Shown here one piece after another: positions 5,415 to 6,734 of a stretch of 6,734 bases of DNA. The stretch's first letter is position 1; each line of letters begins with the position of its first letter. The stretch is from Thermoproteota archaeon (GTDB lineage: Archaea > Thermoproteota > Thermoprotei > Thermoproteales > Thermocladiaceae): the NCBI GenBank assembly GCA_013153895.1, contig JAADDN010000161.1, forward strand, positions 1 to 6,734. The letters are read 5' to 3'. A model generated the notes under the pieces. The model was not told the origin of the DNA. It made no database searches and saw only the letters and a program-made list of their open reading frames with translations. The position numbers and the translations under genes are program-made.

Positions 5415-6605
5415 TTAGACCTCTCTAAGCATATTATCTAGATCCTCAATTATATCGTTCACATCTTCGAGACCTATACTAAGCCTGAAGAGCTTGTTAT
5501 CTATTCCAACGATCTTTCTCTCATTCTCCTCAAGATATCTATGTGTTGTTGTTAGAGGATGCGTCACGATTGTTTCAGGTCCTCCAAAGCTTACGCCTGG
5601 TATTATTATTTTCAATTTCTTAAACATTCTTGAGAGGTCAGGTTCTTCCTTAAGTCTGAACGATACTATACCACTAGCATTATTTAGAATTTTCACACTT
5701 ATCTTGAAGTCTGGGTGAGTTGAAAGTCCTGGATAAATTACTTCGCTTATTTTAGGATGATCATTTAGAAACTCAGCAATAGCTCTAGCATTCTCCTCAT
5801 GTTTCTGCATCCTCAGGTGGAGAGTTTTCAATCCTCTATCTATCAGGTAAGCTGTGAATGGAGACATAATACATCCATGAAGTCTTCTTGAGTGCCATAG
5901 CTGACTTTCAATCTCTCTAACTTTCTCAGATAGAGACGTTAGTCCTCCAATGACGTCATTATGACCTGACAAGTACTTAGATGCGCTATAAACCACAATA
6001 TCAGCACCATGCTCTATAGGTCTGATACCGATCTGTGTAGGTATGGTATTATCAACTATTATTAATGATCTCTCAACATTTTTATCTCTCAAAGTTCTAG
6101 AGATCTCTTCAATATCATATACTCTAAGGATTGGGTTAGAGATCTCTTCAAAGAACACTACTATACTACTGCTGTTCAGATATTTCAACTCTTCAACTAT
6201 TGAGTCTGTTCCTGGTGATACAGTTATGAGTTCTATTAATCCTCTCTGAGCATATTTTCTAAATAGTACTAACGTTGATCCATATAGGTCGAGAGGCACT
6301 ACGAGAGTTATCTTTCCCCATAACTCTACAAGACTATCTATTAAGCATCTGATAGATGCTATACCGCTTGAGAATGCTAGACAGGTAGCAGCAGAATCTA
6401 ACTCTCTCACCTTCTCTTCAAGATGTGCAACAGTTGGATTATCCTCTCTAGAATACTTATAAGGAAGTACGTGAGGAGTCTCTCTATCAATATCATGATG
6501 ATACACGTATACTGCAGACGTGAAGATCGGCTCAACAATAGTACCAAGCTCACGAAACGTGTGTCTTCTTCCTCCATGAATGAGCTTTGTATTAAACCTC
6601 ATCAT
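5415..6605 (-). CDS. Cys/Met-metabolism PLP-dependent enzyme (cystathionine gamma-synthase/lyase family)
   Basis: This 396-residue protein has the full set of motifs of the fold-type I Cys/Met family (PF01053), at normal length. Tyr51-Ser-Arg53 with Asn56-Pro-Thr grips the cofactor phosphate of the partner subunit. Phe78-Ser-Ser-Gly precedes the phosphate-binding helix, and Tyr108 in Leu-Tyr-Gly-Ser stacks on the pyridine ring. Asp185 in Val-Asp-Asn-Thr contacts the ring nitrogen, and Lys210 in Ser-Ala-Ser-Lys-Tyr-Leu-Ser-Gly-His forms the Schiff base. Ser339-Phe-Gly-Gly and Arg374 in Arg-Leu-Ser-Ile-Gly-Leu-Glu-Asp bind the substrate carboxylate. Members make or break cystathionine, or release thiol or sulfide from methionine, cysteine or O-acyl-homoserine; the exact reaction cannot be decided by motif alone. 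It should be a cytosolic tetramer. ATG 6605 (or the next codon) is about 25 bases after a TATA box. No other sulfur-metabolism gene is nearby. Confidence 0.93.
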   Translation of the reverse strand: MMRFNTKLIHGGRRHTFRELGTIVEPIFTSAVYVYHHDIDRETPHVLPYKYSREDNPTVAHLEEKVRELDSAATCLAFSSGIASIRCLIDSLVELWGKITLVVPLDLYGSTLVLFRKYAQRGLIELITVSPGTDSIVEELKYLNSSSIVVFFEEISNPILRVYDIEEISRTLRDKNVERSLIIVDNTIPTQIGIRPIEHGADIVVYSASKYLSGHNDVIGGLTSLSEKVREIESQLWHSRRLHGCIMSPFTAYLIDRGLKTLHLRMQKHEENARAIAEFLNDHPKISEVIYPGLSTHPDFKISVKILNNASGIVSFRLKEEPDLSRMFKKLKIIIPGVSFGGPETIVTHPLTTTHRYLEENERKIVGIDNKLFRLSIGLEDVNDIIEDLDNMLREV

Positions 6606-6625
6606 GTAGCTAACCTCGAGAGAAG

Positions 6626-6633
6626 TATATAAG
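6626..6633 (-). promoter_or_regulatory. TATA box of the Cys/Met-metabolism enzyme gene
   Basis: CTTATATA on the minus strand is centred about 25 bases before the ATG at 6605. It is the cleanest TATA match in the window and predicts a leaderless transcript. Confidence 0.72.
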
Positions 6634-6710
6634 AGTGAGTCATCTTTCTACTGTTTCTCCTAGGTAAAGCTTAATTAGATAATAGACTGCTTGTACTTGG
6701 GTAAGAAGAC

Positions 6711-6734
6711 ATGAACGCTAGGAAGATTTGTATT
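6711..6734 (+). CDS. possible start of a plus-strand gene (partial)
   Basis: An ATG at 6711 opens a frame that stays open for the eight codons to the window edge (Met-Asn-Ala-Arg-Lys-Ile-Cys-Ile). A TATA-like TTAATTA at 6671-6677 lies about 37 bases upstream, which would give a leader of roughly ten bases. It would diverge from the PLP enzyme gene. Eight codons are too few to identify a product or to exclude chance. Confidence 0.3.

Noticed and set aside
1..6734. CRISPR array, insertion sequence, integrase or toxin-antitoxin pair
   Set aside because: No regularly spaced repeats, transposase motifs, terminal inverted repeats or paired small antitoxin-like genes were seen. The tRNA gene has no duplicated 3' end in the window to suggest an integrated element.

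Overview
The window looks like a chromosomal piece of a hyperthermophilic crenarchaeon (Thermoprotei, perhaps Desulfurococcales). This rests on the sequence style, because no species marker is present. The DNA is AT-rich, arginine is mostly AGA/AGG and isoleucine mostly ATA. Several genes have an archaeal TATA element about 25-31 bases before the start codon and almost no leader. The tRNA gene carries its own CCA, and a PAC2-family (proteasome-assembly-chaperone-like) protein is present.

Layout. Bases 1-77 hold the last codons of a membrane protein. Bases 119-220 hold a 33-residue single-span membrane protein. Bases 221-737 are gene-poor and AT-rich, with a perfect 20-bp palindrome at 391-410. 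Then follow, on the minus strand, a 131-residue three-span membrane protein (738-1133) and tRNA-Ala(UGC) (1189-1265). The PAC2-family gene (1368-2177, plus) diverges from the tRNA and ends tail-to-tail with a radical SAM/SPASM enzyme (2174-3190, minus), the two stop codons sharing the bases CTAG. The radical SAM gene lies 27 bp downstream of a LysE-family exporter gene (3218-3883, minus), so the two probably form an operon. Divergent from the exporter is a small DUF123 (GIY-YIG-like, 'Uri' type) protein (3926-4408, plus). A membrane-anchored, secreted, cysteine-rich and heavily sequon-bearing protein follows with its own promoter (4439-5395, plus). A PLP-dependent Cys/Met-metabolism enzyme (5415-6605, minus) converges on it, and a new gene may begin on the plus strand at 6711.

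How the genes work together. Most transcription units appear to be single genes with their own promoters. The one clear functional pairing is the LysE exporter with the SPASM enzyme, which would fit synthesis and export of a small modified amino-acid-like compound or its detoxification; this is inference. The Cys/Met enzyme, the PAC2 protein and tRNA-Ala are housekeeping genes. The sequon-rich surface protein and the two short membrane proteins are the least explained products. I see no CRISPR array, insertion sequence or toxin-antitoxin pair.
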